DNA of 64,000 nucleotides. Source: Ignatzschineria sp. F8392 (GTDB lineage: Bacteria; Pseudomonadota; Gammaproteobacteria; Cardiobacteriales; Wohlfahrtiimonadaceae). Of the stretch, positions 37,665 through 47,393 are shown in pieces. The notes below the pieces were generated by a model. That model did not search any database, was not told the DNA's origin, and saw only the letters and a program-made list of their open reading frames with translations. Each line of letters begins with the position of its first letter. Position 1 is the stretch's first letter. A program made the translations under genes and the position numbers. The DNA is taken from positions 62,001 to 126,000 of the forward strand of contig NZ_NEFF01000002.1 in NCBI RefSeq assembly GCF_002252045.1, read 5' to 3'.

Positions 37665-38996
37665 TTAGAGCGCTAAATCTAATATCAACGCAGAAAAGAG
37701 GGAGATTCCCCGAATAATATCTGCCTCATGACTCAACTCTTGAGCATGATGGCTCAATCCATCGACCGATGGGATAAAGAGCATTACCGTTGGCATCAAC
37801 ATCGCCATAAAAGCGGCATCATGTCCGGCACCACTTAAGAGCGAATGAGATCGATATCCCAGCCGCTCGGCCCAAGAGGTTGCCTGCGCCTGAAGAGCTC
37901 TATCGAAAAGAACAGGTTCTGTAGTAGAGAGTCGCATCAACTTACTTGAGAGCTGATACTGCTTCTCAATGTGACTCTGCTGCTCCTTTAACGCCTCTAA
38001 AAAACGATCCCGATATTGCGTCCTAGAAAAACGGATATCCACTACCAATTGCGCAGCTCCCGGCACAACATTGATCGCATTGGGCGTAGTAATGAGCCTG
38101 CCACAGGTTGCTACAAAATAACCTTGTTCAAGCGCAGCCTCTGCCGCCATCTCAATCGCTAATTGATAAATCTTCGTGATCAATGCCGATGCTCCCACAA
38201 GGGCATCTTCTCTTAAGGTCATCGGGGTTGTACCGGAGTGATTCTGCTTACCGCTAATATTAATCTCCACACGATCGATTCCCACAATACCGGAGACAAT
38301 TCCCACTTCCCGATCCAATGCTTCTAAGAGAGGTCCCTGCTCAATATGGAGTTCAACAAAACAATTTCCCGACTTTGGTGAAAGAAGATCACTCTGGAAG
38401 GGCGCTTCTCCCCCCATTTTGACAATAGCATCTGCTAACATTTCATCGGTGTAGGGATTTTTTCGTGCTAAATCTTGCTCGCTCAATACGCCGGCTAAAC
38501 CTCTACTGCCGATACAAGAGAGCCCCCAATCACTACTCTCCTCTGCTAAAAAATCGATTAGTTCTAGAGAATATTGCGGTTTTTCTCCGGAAGTGATGAT
38601 GCTTTGCAGCACTGAGATCCCGGCAATCACCCCTAAGATACCATCATAGAGCCCTCCACCCGGTACCGTATCTGTGTGGGAGCCAAAGTAGATCGTCTCC
38701 GCTCGCTCCCCCTCTAAACGCACCCGAAGATTGCCAATGGCATCATAGTAAGGCGTTAAACCTAATGCACTTAATCGTTCAACGAGCCATGCTCTACCAG
38801 CTAGATACTGATCGGTAAATGCACGGCGCGTATAGGGCTGATCAGAATCGGTTAATGCTTTTAAAGCGGCAAAATCAGCAAAGATCGATTGCTGATCAAT
38901 CTGATCCACTAATTGTAAAATCTTCAGGTTTCGCGCTTCTTCCGATCTCACTCGCTCCTCCTTCATCATCCTCTCCCTTATCATCTCTTCCTTCAT
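37665..38996 (-). CDS. M20 hydrolase, N-carbamoyl-amino-acid/allantoate amidohydrolase type
   Basis: Zinc/manganese-dependent hydrolase of the AllC/HyuC/beta-ureidopropionase group (443 aa). Motifs: GSHTDTVPGGGLYDGILGV, DFLAEESSDWG, ELHIEQGPLLE, the substrate-binding GKQNHSGTTPM and SGAGHDAAF. The open frame reaches 39077, but GAGGAGGAG lies 5 bases before the ATG at 38996, giving a usual length. It is on the same strand as the other M20 gene and abgT, so possibly a nitrogen-scavenging set. The exact substrate cannot be told; no hydantoinase or allantoinase gene is adjacent. Confidence 0.88.
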   Translation of the reverse strand: MKEEMIRERMMKEERVRSEEARNLKILQLVDQIDQQSIFADFAALKALTDSDQPYTRRAFTDQYLAGRAWLVERLSALGLTPYYDAIGNLRVRLEGERAETIYFGSHTDTVPGGGLYDGILGVIAGISVLQSIITSGEKPQYSLELIDFLAEESSDWGLSCIGSRGLAGVLSEQDLARKNPYTDEMLADAIVKMGGEAPFQSDLLSPKSGNCFVELHIEQGPLLEALDREVGIVSGIVGIDRVEINISGKQNHSGTTPMTLREDALVGASALITKIYQLAIEMAAEAALEQGYFVATCGRLITTPNAINVVPGAAQLVVDIRFSRTQYRDRFLEALKEQQSHIEKQYQLSSKLMRLSTTEPVLFDRALQAQATSWAERLGYRSHSLLSGAGHDAAFMAMLMPTVMLFIPSVDGLSHHAQELSHEADIIRGISLFSALILDLAL

Positions 38997-39177
38997 ATTA
39001 CTCCTCCTCACTGATAAAAATGCAACGGCGAAATCCCCTCCGCAATTCTGCAATAGGCATGTTAAAATAGTAACCATTTTTTAATCCATGATTTAAAAGT
39101 CTCTCGAGATGATCTTGTTTTAAAGTCGCCTACTAAGACTTCGATCTCTCAATCGATCAATCTATGAGGAGTTGTAG

Positions 39178-39636
39178 ATGACAACCTATCCCCGTGCCCT
39201 ACTCCACCGCCGACTCGGCGCTCTGCTATACGATATTCTCGCGATCTTTGCCTTAGAGATGGTGATTGCTGTGATCTTCTTGCCCTTTAATGGCGGCAAT
39301 GCTATTGAAGCAGGTCATCCCCTCTTTCCCCTTCAACGAACACTCTTTGCGCTGCTCCCCTTTATCTACTTTCTCTTCTTCTGGTTAAGGGATGCCCATA
39401 CAACCGGCATGCGCGCATGGCGTCTACGTATTCAACAGATCGATGGTCGTCCTATTACAGCTCAACGAGCTATTCTTCGCCTGCTTACCGCGATCATTAG
39501 CTGGATTCCACTGGGCTTAGGCTTTTTATGGGTCTTTGTCTCCCCAACTCGCCTCGCCTGGCATGATAAGCTCTCCGGCACTGAGATTATTCAACTTCCT
39601 AAAAAAGAGAAACAATCTAACAAAAAGCGCGCTTAA
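39178..39636 (+). CDS. RDD-family membrane protein
   Basis: 152 aa with three to four hydrophobic segments (about 15-37, 55-72 and 105-122). It carries RRLGALLYDILAI, holding the Arg and Asp of the RDD pattern, then GMRAWRLRIQ and the final LAWHDKLSGTEII. The function is not established for most members; some act in ion exchange. Its stop is 3 bases before the mfd start, so it is in one transcript with mfd. Confidence 0.9.
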   Translation: MTTYPRALLHRRLGALLYDILAIFALEMVIAVIFLPFNGGNAIEAGHPLFPLQRTLFALLPFIYFLFFWLRDAHTTGMRAWRLRIQQIDGRPITAQRAILRLLTAIISWIPLGLGFLWVFVSPTRLAWHDKLSGTEIIQLPKKEKQSNKKRA

Positions 39637-39639
39637 GTT

Positions 39640-42600
39640 ATGAAAAAAATTGCCCTCCCCTCTCGCTCTATCCCCGTGCAGAAACGTACTATTGAGTGGG
39701 AGATTGAAAACCCCGCTCATTTTGCTCTCAACCTGGTCAACTCAGCAAAGAGTAGCGATCAAACCTTGGTGGTTATTGTTAATGATATGCGCAAAGCAGA
39801 AAATCTTGCGCAAGATTGCACCTTTTTTGGGGGTGAAGCGGCGATTTTTCCCGATACTGAAACACTCCCTTACGATCCCTTCTCTCCTCAGATCGATATC
39901 ATCTCCGAGCGGCTCTCCCTTCTCTTCCATCTGAAGTCCGGCAATCGCAAGATTGTGATTATCACGATCCCCACACTCCTTGAGCGCCTTCCCCCTCGCG
40001 AATTCTTCGATGCAAATGTTCTCCTCTTTCAACGAGGCGATATTATCGATCGCGAACAGTTTCGTCTTAACTTAGAAGCGGCGGGCTATCTCGCTGTCTC
40101 CAATGTTCTCTCTCCGGGGGAGTTCTCTGCACGTGGCTCGCTCTTCGATCTCTTTCCAATGGGGGAGAAATCGCCGCTCCGAATCGATTTTTTCGACAAT
40201 GAGATCGATTCAATTCGCACCTTCGATCCAGAAAGTGGCGATACTATTGAGACCTTTGAGAAATTATCGCTTCTACCAACACGAGAGCTCGATATGAGCC
40301 CCAAAGGTTTGGAGACCTTTGCCCAAAAATACCAATCTACCTTTACCGATGATCCTGCTATTTTAGGCAAATCTCATATCTATCAAGAGACAATCAAGGG
40401 GAATCTCCCCTCCGGCATTGAAAACTATATGCCCCTCTTCTTTGATAATAGCGCCACCTTTTTCGACTATCTCCCAACGACGACTTCGCTCATTCTCTAT
40501 CCTCATGTCGAGCAAGAAGCTCTTCGCTTTCAAGAGCTGATCGAGACTCGATTTGAACGCTATCGCCACGATCATCTCAAACCGATTCTTCCCCCAACGC
40601 GCCTCTATCTCACCCCTAAAGGGGCGGAGAGCCTCATTAGTCACTATCCACAGGTCGATCTTCGCTTTACCACGCAGTTTCAACCTTCGATCGATCTTAA
40701 AGCATTAAAGACACAAGCAGATTCGGGGAAAAGCCCCCTCTTTCTCTGCGCAGAAACCTCCGGTCGCCGTGAAAATCTTCTCAATCGTTTAGCTAATGAA
40801 GAGATCACACCGGTAATGGCACCCTCCCTACAAGCGGCATTTAGTAAACCGGCACCCCTCATGCTCTTAACGGGCGTTCTCAGTCAAGGTTTCTCTAATG
40901 AAACACCCCCTTTCCGCATGGTGACAGAGGCGGAGTTTCTCGGCGTTAAACCCCGTGAGTATCGTGCAAAAGGGAAAGTGGCCGATATTGAGGCGATGTT
41001 AACGAATCTCGACACATTAGAGATCGGTGATCCCATTATCCATATCAATCATGGGATTGGTCGTTATGCCGGCATGGATATTATCGATGATACCGAACTT
41101 GTGGTGATTCAATATAGAGATAATGCCAAGCTCTATGTTCCCGTCACCTCGCTCGATCTCCTCTCTAAATATTCAGGTAGCGAGAAGAGTAGCGCACCGC
41201 TACATAAGTTAGGCTCTGATCAATGGGATAAGGCTCGAAGAAAAGCGGCGGAAAAGGCGAATGATACTGCTGCTGAGCTCCTCGATATCTATGCTCGCCG
41301 AGAGGCGCAATCGGGTAAGGGGATGACACTGCCGGAAGAGTATCCTGCCTTTGCCGAGAGCTTCCCCTATAAGACGACGCCCGATCAGCAGCGAGCGATC
41401 GATGCCGTTTTAAGTGATCTTGAAGCGGGAAAAATGGATCGTATTGTCTGTGGTGATGTGGGTTTTGGAAAGACAGAAGTGGCAATGCGTGCCGCATTTA
41501 TGGCAGCAATGAATGGTTATCAGGTCGCAATATTAGCCCCTACAACCCTTCTTGCTGAGCAACACGCCACCGCCTTTGAGGATCGTTTTGCCGATTGGCC
41601 CATTAAGATTGCCGCGCTCTCCCGTTTCCGCAAGAGTCGTGAGACTCGCGAGATCTTAGCTAGCTTAGAAAAAGGGGAGATCGATATTATTATCGGCACC
41701 CATCGCCTGCTCTCAGAAGATACCCTTTTTCACAATTTAGGTTTAGTGATTATCGATGAAGAGCATCGATTTGGGGTCAAACAGAAAGAGCGCCTTCGTG
41801 CTTTAAGAGCAGAGGTGAACTTTATGGCGATGACTGCAACACCCATTCCTCGCACACTCAATATGGGCTTAACAGGGCTTAAAGCGCTCTCCATTATTGC
41901 AACACCTCCCGAAAATCGTATCGCGGTACAGACCTTTGTCAATGAGTGGAGTGATGAATTGATTGTTGAAGCCTGTATGCGTGAATTTAAACGGGGCGGA
42001 CAGGTCTATTTCCTCCACAATGAAGTGAAAAGTATTGAGCTCGTTGCCGAGCGACTTACCGCGCTAATGCCCAATATCTCTATCGGTATGGCGCATGGGC
42101 AGATGCATGAGAATGAGTTGGAAAAAGTGATGCTCGATTTCTATCATCATCGTATCAATATCCTTCTCTGTACCACCATTATTGAATCGGGGATCGATGT
42201 TCCTAATGCCAATACGGTGATTATCAATCGTGCAGATCATCTTGGACTTGCGCAACTTCATCAGATTCGAGGTCGTGTTGGGCGCTCTCATCATCGTGCT
42301 TTCTGTTATCTCATCGTGCCGGAGTCGGCAGCAATGACAAGTGATGCGAAAAAACGGATTGAAGCGATTGCCACGACCGATACTTTAGGTGCCGGCTTTA
42401 TGTTAGCCAATCATGATTTAGAGATACGAGGTGCCGGAGAGCTCTTAGGAGATCAGCAAAGTGGTGAGATCAATGCGATCGGTTTCTCTCTCTATATGGA
42501 GCTCTTAAGTGAAGCGGCAGAGATGATTAAACGGGGTGGAAAACTCGATGTTGCAGATCCCTTCAACAAAGGATTAGAGATCACCATCGGTGCGCCGGCA

Positions 42601-43002
42601 TTGATTCAAGAGGACTTTATCTTTGATGTTGCGATCCGTCTCTCCTACTACAAACGGATCGCTAGTGCAAAAAGTATCGATGCGCTCGATCAGATTCAGA
42701 TCGAAATGATCGACCGTTTTGGCCTTCTTCCTGATGCGACAAAACGACTCTTCAAAATCGCAGAACTTAAGTTAAGAGCAAAACCGCTCAACTTAAAGAA
42801 GATCGAAGCGAATGCCCAAGGGGTACGAATGATCTTTGGAGAACAACCGCGTATCAATACGCCAAAATTAATCAGCCTAATTCAGGAGCAACCCCAATTT
42901 TATCAACTTCAAGGACAAGAGGCCCTACGTTACAAGTTACCCCTTGAGAGCCCAGAACTTCGCATCAATGCCATCAGCCGCCTAATCGATCTTCTCAGCT
43001 AA
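39640..43002 (+). CDS. mfd: Transcription-repair coupling factor Mfd
   Basis: DNA translocase that removes stalled RNA polymerase and recruits UvrA (1120 aa). A UvrB-like N-terminal region is followed by the polymerase-interacting domain with INHGIGRYAGMD (near 470). The helicase core has Walker A GDVGFGKTEVAMRAAF, DEEHRFGVKQKE, TATPIPRTLNMGL and QIRGRVGRS. The translocation motif region NHDLEIRGAGELLGDQQSG and a C-terminal regulatory domain follow. Length is normal (E. coli 1148). The ATG nearly touches the upstream RDD gene. Confidence 0.98.
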   Translation: MKKIALPSRSIPVQKRTIEWEIENPAHFALNLVNSAKSSDQTLVVIVNDMRKAENLAQDCTFFGGEAAIFPDTETLPYDPFSPQIDIISERLSLLFHLKSGNRKIVIITIPTLLERLPPREFFDANVLLFQRGDIIDREQFRLNLEAAGYLAVSNVLSPGEFSARGSLFDLFPMGEKSPLRIDFFDNEIDSIRTFDPESGDTIETFEKLSLLPTRELDMSPKGLETFAQKYQSTFTDDPAILGKSHIYQETIKGNLPSGIENYMPLFFDNSATFFDYLPTTTSLILYPHVEQEALRFQELIETRFERYRHDHLKPILPPTRLYLTPKGAESLISHYPQVDLRFTTQFQPSIDLKALKTQADSGKSPLFLCAETSGRRENLLNRLANEEITPVMAPSLQAAFSKPAPLMLLTGVLSQGFSNETPPFRMVTEAEFLGVKPREYRAKGKVADIEAMLTNLDTLEIGDPIIHINHGIGRYAGMDIIDDTELVVIQYRDNAKLYVPVTSLDLLSKYSGSEKSSAPLHKLGSDQWDKARRKAAEKANDTAAELLDIYARREAQSGKGMTLPEEYPAFAESFPYKTTPDQQRAIDAVLSDLEAGKMDRIVCGDVGFGKTEVAMRAAFMAAMNGYQVAILAPTTLLAEQHATAFEDRFADWPIKIAALSRFRKSRETREILASLEKGEIDIIIGTHRLLSEDTLFHNLGLVIIDEEHRFGVKQKERLRALRAEVNFMAMTATPIPRTLNMGLTGLKALSIIATPPENRIAVQTFVNEWSDELIVEACMREFKRGGQVYFLHNEVKSIELVAERLTALMPNISIGMAHGQMHENELEKVMLDFYHHRINILLCTTIIESGIDVPNANTVIINRADHLGLAQLHQIRGRVGRSHHRAFCYLIVPESAAMTSDAKKRIEAIATTDTLGAGFMLANHDLEIRGAGELLGDQQSGEINAIGFSLYMELLSEAAEMIKRGGKLDVADPFNKGLEITIGAPALIQEDFIFDVAIRLSYYKRIASAKSIDALDQIQIEMIDRFGLLPDATKRLFKIAELKLRAKPLNLKKIEANAQGVRMIFGEQPRINTPKLISLIQEQPQFYQLQGQEALRYKLPLESPELRINAISRLIDLLS

Positions 43003-43020
43003 TAGCAAGAAGATCATCCC

Positions 43021-43258
43021 TTAACGGCACGCGATTTTTGGAAGAGCGCGATAGTGAGATCCGGCAGCGTTCAGCCTTTGCTATTTTGATGAATTGTTCT
43101 TAAGACGGTTTATGGAGAGGCGGGAACTCACCATTTTGTTCTTTTTACCGGTGCATGCCCGCCATTCGGCATCCTCGATGCCAACTGCCGGCGCATAGTC
43201 TGTGGAAGAGCGCGATAGTGAGATCCGGCAGCTCATCAGCTCTTTTTGTTTCAATTAA
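43021..43258 (-). repeat. Structured intergenic repeat array 2 (one full and one truncated B module)
   Basis: Here the modules run on the minus strand, from about 43258 to 43021, between co-directional mfd and glmU. The full module has the CTGCCGG/CCGGCAG stem, the GGCATC-GATGCC hairpin with a GAG loop (minus strand) and a GCGGG/CCCGC stem. The second module is cut after its first stem. Relative to array 1 the outer stem has changed from TTGCCGG/CCGGCAA to CTGCCGG/CCGGCAG, keeping pairing. Confidence 0.88.
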
Positions 43259-43442
43259 TAACAGAGATCCCCGGTAAAGATTGATCTTATCCCGCTTTGC
43301 CGAAAATTTCCTGAAGTGATCAGCGTAAAAGATTAAAATGGGGAGATCGATATCGGGTCGGCATCATGGTCGATAGACTCAATTAAACCTTTTTGTTGAG
43401 TCGAAAAAAGTCTGTAGAGCCGAGAGATGCAATATCATTTAC

Positions 43443-43497
43443 CATATATCTAAGATATATCATTGTATTATTTGAACAATCTTATTGATCAATAAGA
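43443..43497. promoter_or_regulatory. Two AT-rich palindromes upstream of glmU
   Basis: ATATATCT-A-AGATATAT (43444-43460) and the 18-bp perfect palindrome TCTTATTGATCAATAAGA (43480-43497) lie just before the glmU ribosome site AAGGAATTTAGG. They could be protein-binding sites or a 5' mRNA hairpin. Function unknown. Confidence 0.4.
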
Positions 43498-43524
43498 GCT
43501 ATCAAAAGAAAAGGAATTTAGGAT

Positions 43525-44901
43525 ATGAAAAAGCTTTCCATCGTCATTCTAGCGGCAGGTTTAGGTTCTAGAATGAAATCAGCACTCCCCAAGCCTCTCC
43601 ATAAAATTGGAGGCAAGCCGATGCTTGAACATGTTTTAGAGAGTGCAAGAAAGCTCAATCCCGATCGTTTAATTGTTGTTTATGGTCACCGTGGAGAAGA
43701 GCTACAAGCGGCCTTTACCCACCATGAAGATATCACTTGGGCAAAACAAGAGACCTTTGAAGGTACCGGAGATGCGATGAAGTACGCACTGCCCTACACC
43801 ATTGAAGACTCTACCGTCCTCGTCCTCTATGGTGATACACCATTGATCCGTGCAGAAACATTGGAAGAGCTCGTCAAGAATGCCGAAAATACGCGCCTCA
43901 ACTGGTTGATCTCTTCTGTTGAAAATCCTACCGGTTATGGCCGTATTATTCGTGACCATAATCATCATATGATTGCGATTATTGAAGAGAAAGATGCCAA
44001 TGAGACCGAAAAAGAGATCAAAGAGATCAATACCGGTATCTTCGCCATCTGCCAAAACTTCTTAAAAGAGGCGCTTCCACAGATCGATAATGATAATCAA
44101 CAAAATGAGTACTATCTCACCGATGTTGCAAAACTCGCAGTCCAAAATGGAATCACGATCCATACCATCGAGGAAGATCCGGCAGTGATCCAGGGCGTTA
44201 ACGATCGTATTCAATTGGCTAATCTTGAGCGCTACTATCAGCAAGAGATGGCAAAACAACTCATGCTCAATGGTATTACGATCGATCATCCCGACTCTTT
44301 AACGATTCGTGGACGCGTTCAGAATGACCTCGATTGCCATATCGAAGCGAATGTGATTTTAGAAGGTAAAGTCATTTTAGGTAAAAATGTTGTAATCCGT
44401 ACTGGTAGCGTCTTAAAAAATGTCGTTATTGGTGATAACACCATTATTCATCCTTACTCTGTTATTGAGAATGCATCAATCGGTGCGAATGCCTCTATCG
44501 GTCCTTTTGCACGCATTCGAGAGAATAGTAAATTAGGGGATAATACCCGCATTGGTAACTTTGTCGAAACTAAAAATAGCACCCTTGCTGATGGGGCAAA
44601 AGCCTCTCATCTTGCTTATTTAGGGGATGCTACGATCGGCAAGGAGAGTAATATTGGTGCCGGCGTCATTACCTGTAACTACGATGGAGCAAACAAGCAT
44701 CAGACCATTATTGGTGATCATGCCTTTATCGGTTCAAATAGCTCCTTAGTAGCGCCCGTTAAAATTGGTAATCATGCAGCAACAGCCGCGGGTTCTATTG
44801 TTCCTAAAGATGTTAAAGATCATACCTTAGTTCGTAATCGCTTAGAGGCGATTCATGTGGAAAATTGGGAGATTCCGAAAAAAGGGGATACTAAAAAATA
44901 A
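43525..44901 (+). CDS. glmU: Bifunctional GlcNAc-1-P uridyltransferase / GlcN-1-P acetyltransferase
   Basis: Makes UDP-GlcNAc for peptidoglycan and LPS (458 aa). The N-terminal uridyltransferase has LAAGLGSRMKSALPKPLH (residues 8-25) and LYGDTPLI. The C-terminal left-handed beta-helix shows hexapeptide repeats (VIGDNTIIHPYSVIENASIG and similar), NFVETKNSTL and GVITCNYDGANKH near the acetyltransferase site. The start is preceded by AGGAATTTAGG. An inverted repeat, GCAGATGATC/GATCATCTGC (44953-44974), lies downstream but lacks a T run. Confidence 0.98.
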   Translation: MKKLSIVILAAGLGSRMKSALPKPLHKIGGKPMLEHVLESARKLNPDRLIVVYGHRGEELQAAFTHHEDITWAKQETFEGTGDAMKYALPYTIEDSTVLVLYGDTPLIRAETLEELVKNAENTRLNWLISSVENPTGYGRIIRDHNHHMIAIIEEKDANETEKEIKEINTGIFAICQNFLKEALPQIDNDNQQNEYYLTDVAKLAVQNGITIHTIEEDPAVIQGVNDRIQLANLERYYQQEMAKQLMLNGITIDHPDSLTIRGRVQNDLDCHIEANVILEGKVILGKNVVIRTGSVLKNVVIGDNTIIHPYSVIENASIGANASIGPFARIRENSKLGDNTRIGNFVETKNSTLADGAKASHLAYLGDATIGKESNIGAGVITCNYDGANKHQTIIGDHAFIGSNSSLVAPVKIGNHAATAAGSIVPKDVKDHTLVRNRLEAIHVENWEIPKKGDTKK

Positions 44902-45191
44902 ATTTTAAAAGTTTTTAAAAGCTTCTTAAAACTGCTTAAAACTTCTTAAAGTGCAGATGATCCCGATCATCTGCCCAATCAGTTGAAAATTGATATACAA
45001 AAATATAGAGTAAATACTCCCATTTAACGGTAGAATAGTGGATGATTCTGGTAGAATAGAAGTTATATGGATGTGATTTATGGCGACATCTATTGTGGAT
45101 CCGCTCCGAGCAGAAGCATTCGATCACAATAGTTACTAGCAGAGTCACAATAGACTTCAGTGATGAATCATTCAATTAAAAGGAAATTCAT

Positions 45192-45506
45192 ATGAAAAAA
45201 ATTCTTCTTATTGCCGCTTCATTCGCAGCACTTTCAGTTCCAACTTTTGCACAGGTTGATCCTGAGCTTGCAACAGCTTCAGGTTGCTTTGCTTGCCATC
45301 GTCAAGATAGCAAATTAATTGGCCCAAGCTACGATGAAGTATACGAAAAGTATAAAGATGATGATGGTGCTGAAACCTATCTTGTTGAGAAAGTCACCAA
45401 CGGTGGTTCAGGTGTTTGGGGTCCTATTCCAATGGCACCTAACTTACACATTCCACAAGAGAAGATTCAACTCTTAGTACAACAGATTCTTCATAAAGCA
45501 AACTAA
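45192..45506 (+). CDS. Small periplasmic cytochrome c (c551/c552 type)
   Basis: Monohaem electron carrier of 104 aa. A signal peptide is cleaved after PTFA (residue 20). The haem motif is C32-F-A-C35-H36 and the probable axial Met81 lies in GPIPMAPN. Size and layout match class I cytochromes c551/c552 that shuttle electrons in the periplasm to cytochrome oxidase, peroxidase or nitrite reductase. No partner gene is next to it. The start follows AAAAGGAAATTC. A strong terminator follows. Upstream, CTATTGTG (45090-45097) and two CACAATAG copies (45125-45132, 45146-45153) may be regulator sites. Confidence 0.93.
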   Translation: MKKILLIAASFAALSVPTFAQVDPELATASGCFACHRQDSKLIGPSYDEVYEKYKDDDGAETYLVEKVTNGGSGVWGPIPMAPNLHIPQEKIQLLVQQILHKAN

Positions 45507-45572
45507 TTAGAAAGCAGAATGAAGCAAAGTTACGCTCATTTGTAACTTGTCATAAAGATCTATAGATATCAA

Positions 45573-45609
45573 AATGCCACCATAGAGTATCAATGGTGGC
45601 ATTTTTTTA
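45573..45609 (+). terminator. Terminator of the cytochrome c gene
   Basis: A 10-bp perfect stem ATGCCACCAT (45574-45583) with ATGGTGGCAT (45593-45602), followed by seven T residues. Confidence 0.93.
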
Positions 45610-45687
45610 TTACGCTTTTTTGTTGAACTTTAAATTATTAGTTTTAAATTATTGGTTTTAGATGATTGATTTATTGATCGAATAAGG

Positions 45688-46563
45688 CTGATGAATTGCC
45701 GGAGATTACTACTGCATACTTCTACAAGTTGCATGCCGGCAAATGGCGATTCTCCATCGCTGACTATTTTCTTGAAATAAAAAGCTGAACGCTGCCGGAG
45801 ATTACTACTGCATACTTCCATAAGTTGTATGCCGGCAAATGGCGATTCTCCATCGCTGACTATTTTCTTGAAATAAAAAAGCTGAACGGTGCCGGTTCTT
45901 ACTATCACTTACTTCTATAAACGACGCGCCGGCAGTTGGCATCAAGGATGCCGACCCGCGGACATGCACTGGTAAAAAGAATGAAATGGTCGCTTCCCGC
46001 AACTCCACAGACCTTCTTAAGAATGATTAATTGAAATTAATTGAAATAAAAAGAGCTGTTGAGTTGCCGGAGATCACTACTGCATACATCTACAAGTTGC
46101 ATGCCGGCAAATGGCGATTCTCCATCGCTGACTATTTTCTTGAAATAAAAAAGCTGAACGGTGCCGGATCTTACTATCACGTGCTTCCATAAACTACGCG
46201 CCGGCAGTTGGTATCAAGGATACCGACCCGCGGACATGCACTGGTAAAAAGAATGAAATGGTCGCTTCCCGCAACTCCACAGACCTTCTTAAGAATGATT
46301 AATTGAAATTAATTGAAATAAAAAGAGCTGTTGAGTTGCCGGAGATCACTACTGCATACATCTACAAGTTGCATGCCGGCAAATGGCGATTCTCCATCGC
46401 TGACTATTTTCTTGAAATAAAAAGGCTGAACGCTGCCGGTTCTTACTATCACTTACTTCTATAAACTACGCGCCGGCAGTTGGTATCAAAGATGCCGACC
46501 CGCGGGCATGCACCGGCGAAAAGAATGAAATGGTCGCTTCCCGCCCCTCCACGAATTTTCTTA
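45688..46563. repeat. Structured intergenic repeat array 3 (A-A-B-A-B-A-B)
   Basis: About 875 bases between convergent genes, plus orientation. A modules start near 45694, 45790, 46062 and 46334; B modules near 45886, 46156 and 46430. Inner B hairpins are GGCATC/GATGCC (45938-45952), GGTATC/GATACC (46210-46224, both arms changed) and GGTATC/GATGCC (46482-46496, GU pairing). A modules have GGCGAT...ATCGCT hairpins. The two central A-B pairs are nearly identical, so the array has spread by duplication. The last module ends at the stop codon of the LOG-family gene. Confidence 0.9.
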
Positions 46564-47298
46564 AGAATAAAGATTTTTCTTCGCTTCCTCCGAAGAGAGC
46601 TCTTTATAGATGGGCGCTAAGGCCGCTAAAACCTCTTCCACACTATCGACTAGCGTCACGCGATCGAGATCTTTCGCGATAATCATCTCTTGAGAGAGAA
46701 GCTCATTTCCAAACCAATCGAGAAGTGGCTGCCAAAATTGTCGATCTACTAAAATGATCGGTTTTTCGATCATCTTTTTAGTCTGCATCAAGGTTAAAGC
46801 TTCCATCAACTCATCGAGTGTTCCAAATCCACCTGGCACACAGATAAAAGCCTCCGAGTAGGCCAAAAATACCGTCTTACGCGTTAAAAAATGATCAAAA
46901 TGGAGCGAGAGATCTTGGTAGATATTCGGCGACTGTTCACGAGGTAGCTTAATATTAAGACCGATTGAAGTTCCTAACTTCCCTGCCTGACAACCCCTAT
47001 TTCCTGCTTCCATAACGCCGGGTCCACCGCCGGTGATAATAGAAACGCCCCGCTCTGAGAGCGCTTTAGCAATTTCAAAAGCTAATTGGTAGCTCCGATC
47101 ATCTTTCGTTAATCGTGCAGAACCGAAGAGACTCACTGCCGGCTCTAAATTACGCAACCCTAAAACTTCATCCGCTCGCTCTAATTCCGCTTTAACAATG
47201 GGAATATCATAAATCGGAATTCGTCTTGCACCGCGACTTGCGGCTTTCAAGGTAGAATCTTCATTCACTGCTACTAAATCGGTAATTTCGCGACTCAT
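46561..47298 (-). CDS. LOG-family protein (TIGR00730 type)
   Basis: Rossmann-fold enzyme of the LOG/PpnN group; members are nucleotide 5'-monophosphate nucleosidases or phosphoribohydrolases. It has the two signature loops GGGPGVMEAGNRG and PGGFGTLDELMEALTL (the PGGxGTxxE motif). The frame opens with GTG at 47340. I prefer the ATG at 47298 (MSREITDL), which has AGAGAGAG directly ahead and gives 245 aa. The old name lysine decarboxylase should not be trusted. Its stop codon TAA lies in the CTTAAG of the neighbouring repeat. Confidence 0.9.
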   Translation of the reverse strand: MSREITDLVAVNEDSTLKAASRGARRIPIYDIPIVKAELERADEVLGLRNLEPAVSLFGSARLTKDDRSYQLAFEIAKALSERGVSIITGGGPGVMEAGNRGCQAGKLGTSIGLNIKLPREQSPNIYQDLSLHFDHFLTRKTVFLAYSEAFICVPGGFGTLDELMEALTLMQTKKMIEKPIILVDRQFWQPLLDWFGNELLSQEMIIAKDLDRVTLVDSVEEVLAALAPIYKELSSEEAKKNLYS

Positions 47299-47393
47299 CT
47301 CTCTCTTTTTAACTCCTACTTGATAACCTGATGTGATCACTTAGCGCTACACATCGATATTGATTAGATACCCCATTCCGATCGATTTTGAAC

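Noticed and set aside
44953-44974. Perfect 10-bp inverted repeat after glmU as a terminator
   Set aside because: Its loop is only two bases and neither side has a T run, so termination is not well supported; mentioned under glmU only.
45630-46008. 92- and 67-codon frames in repeat array 3
   Set aside because: Repeat-derived in the same way as those in array 1.
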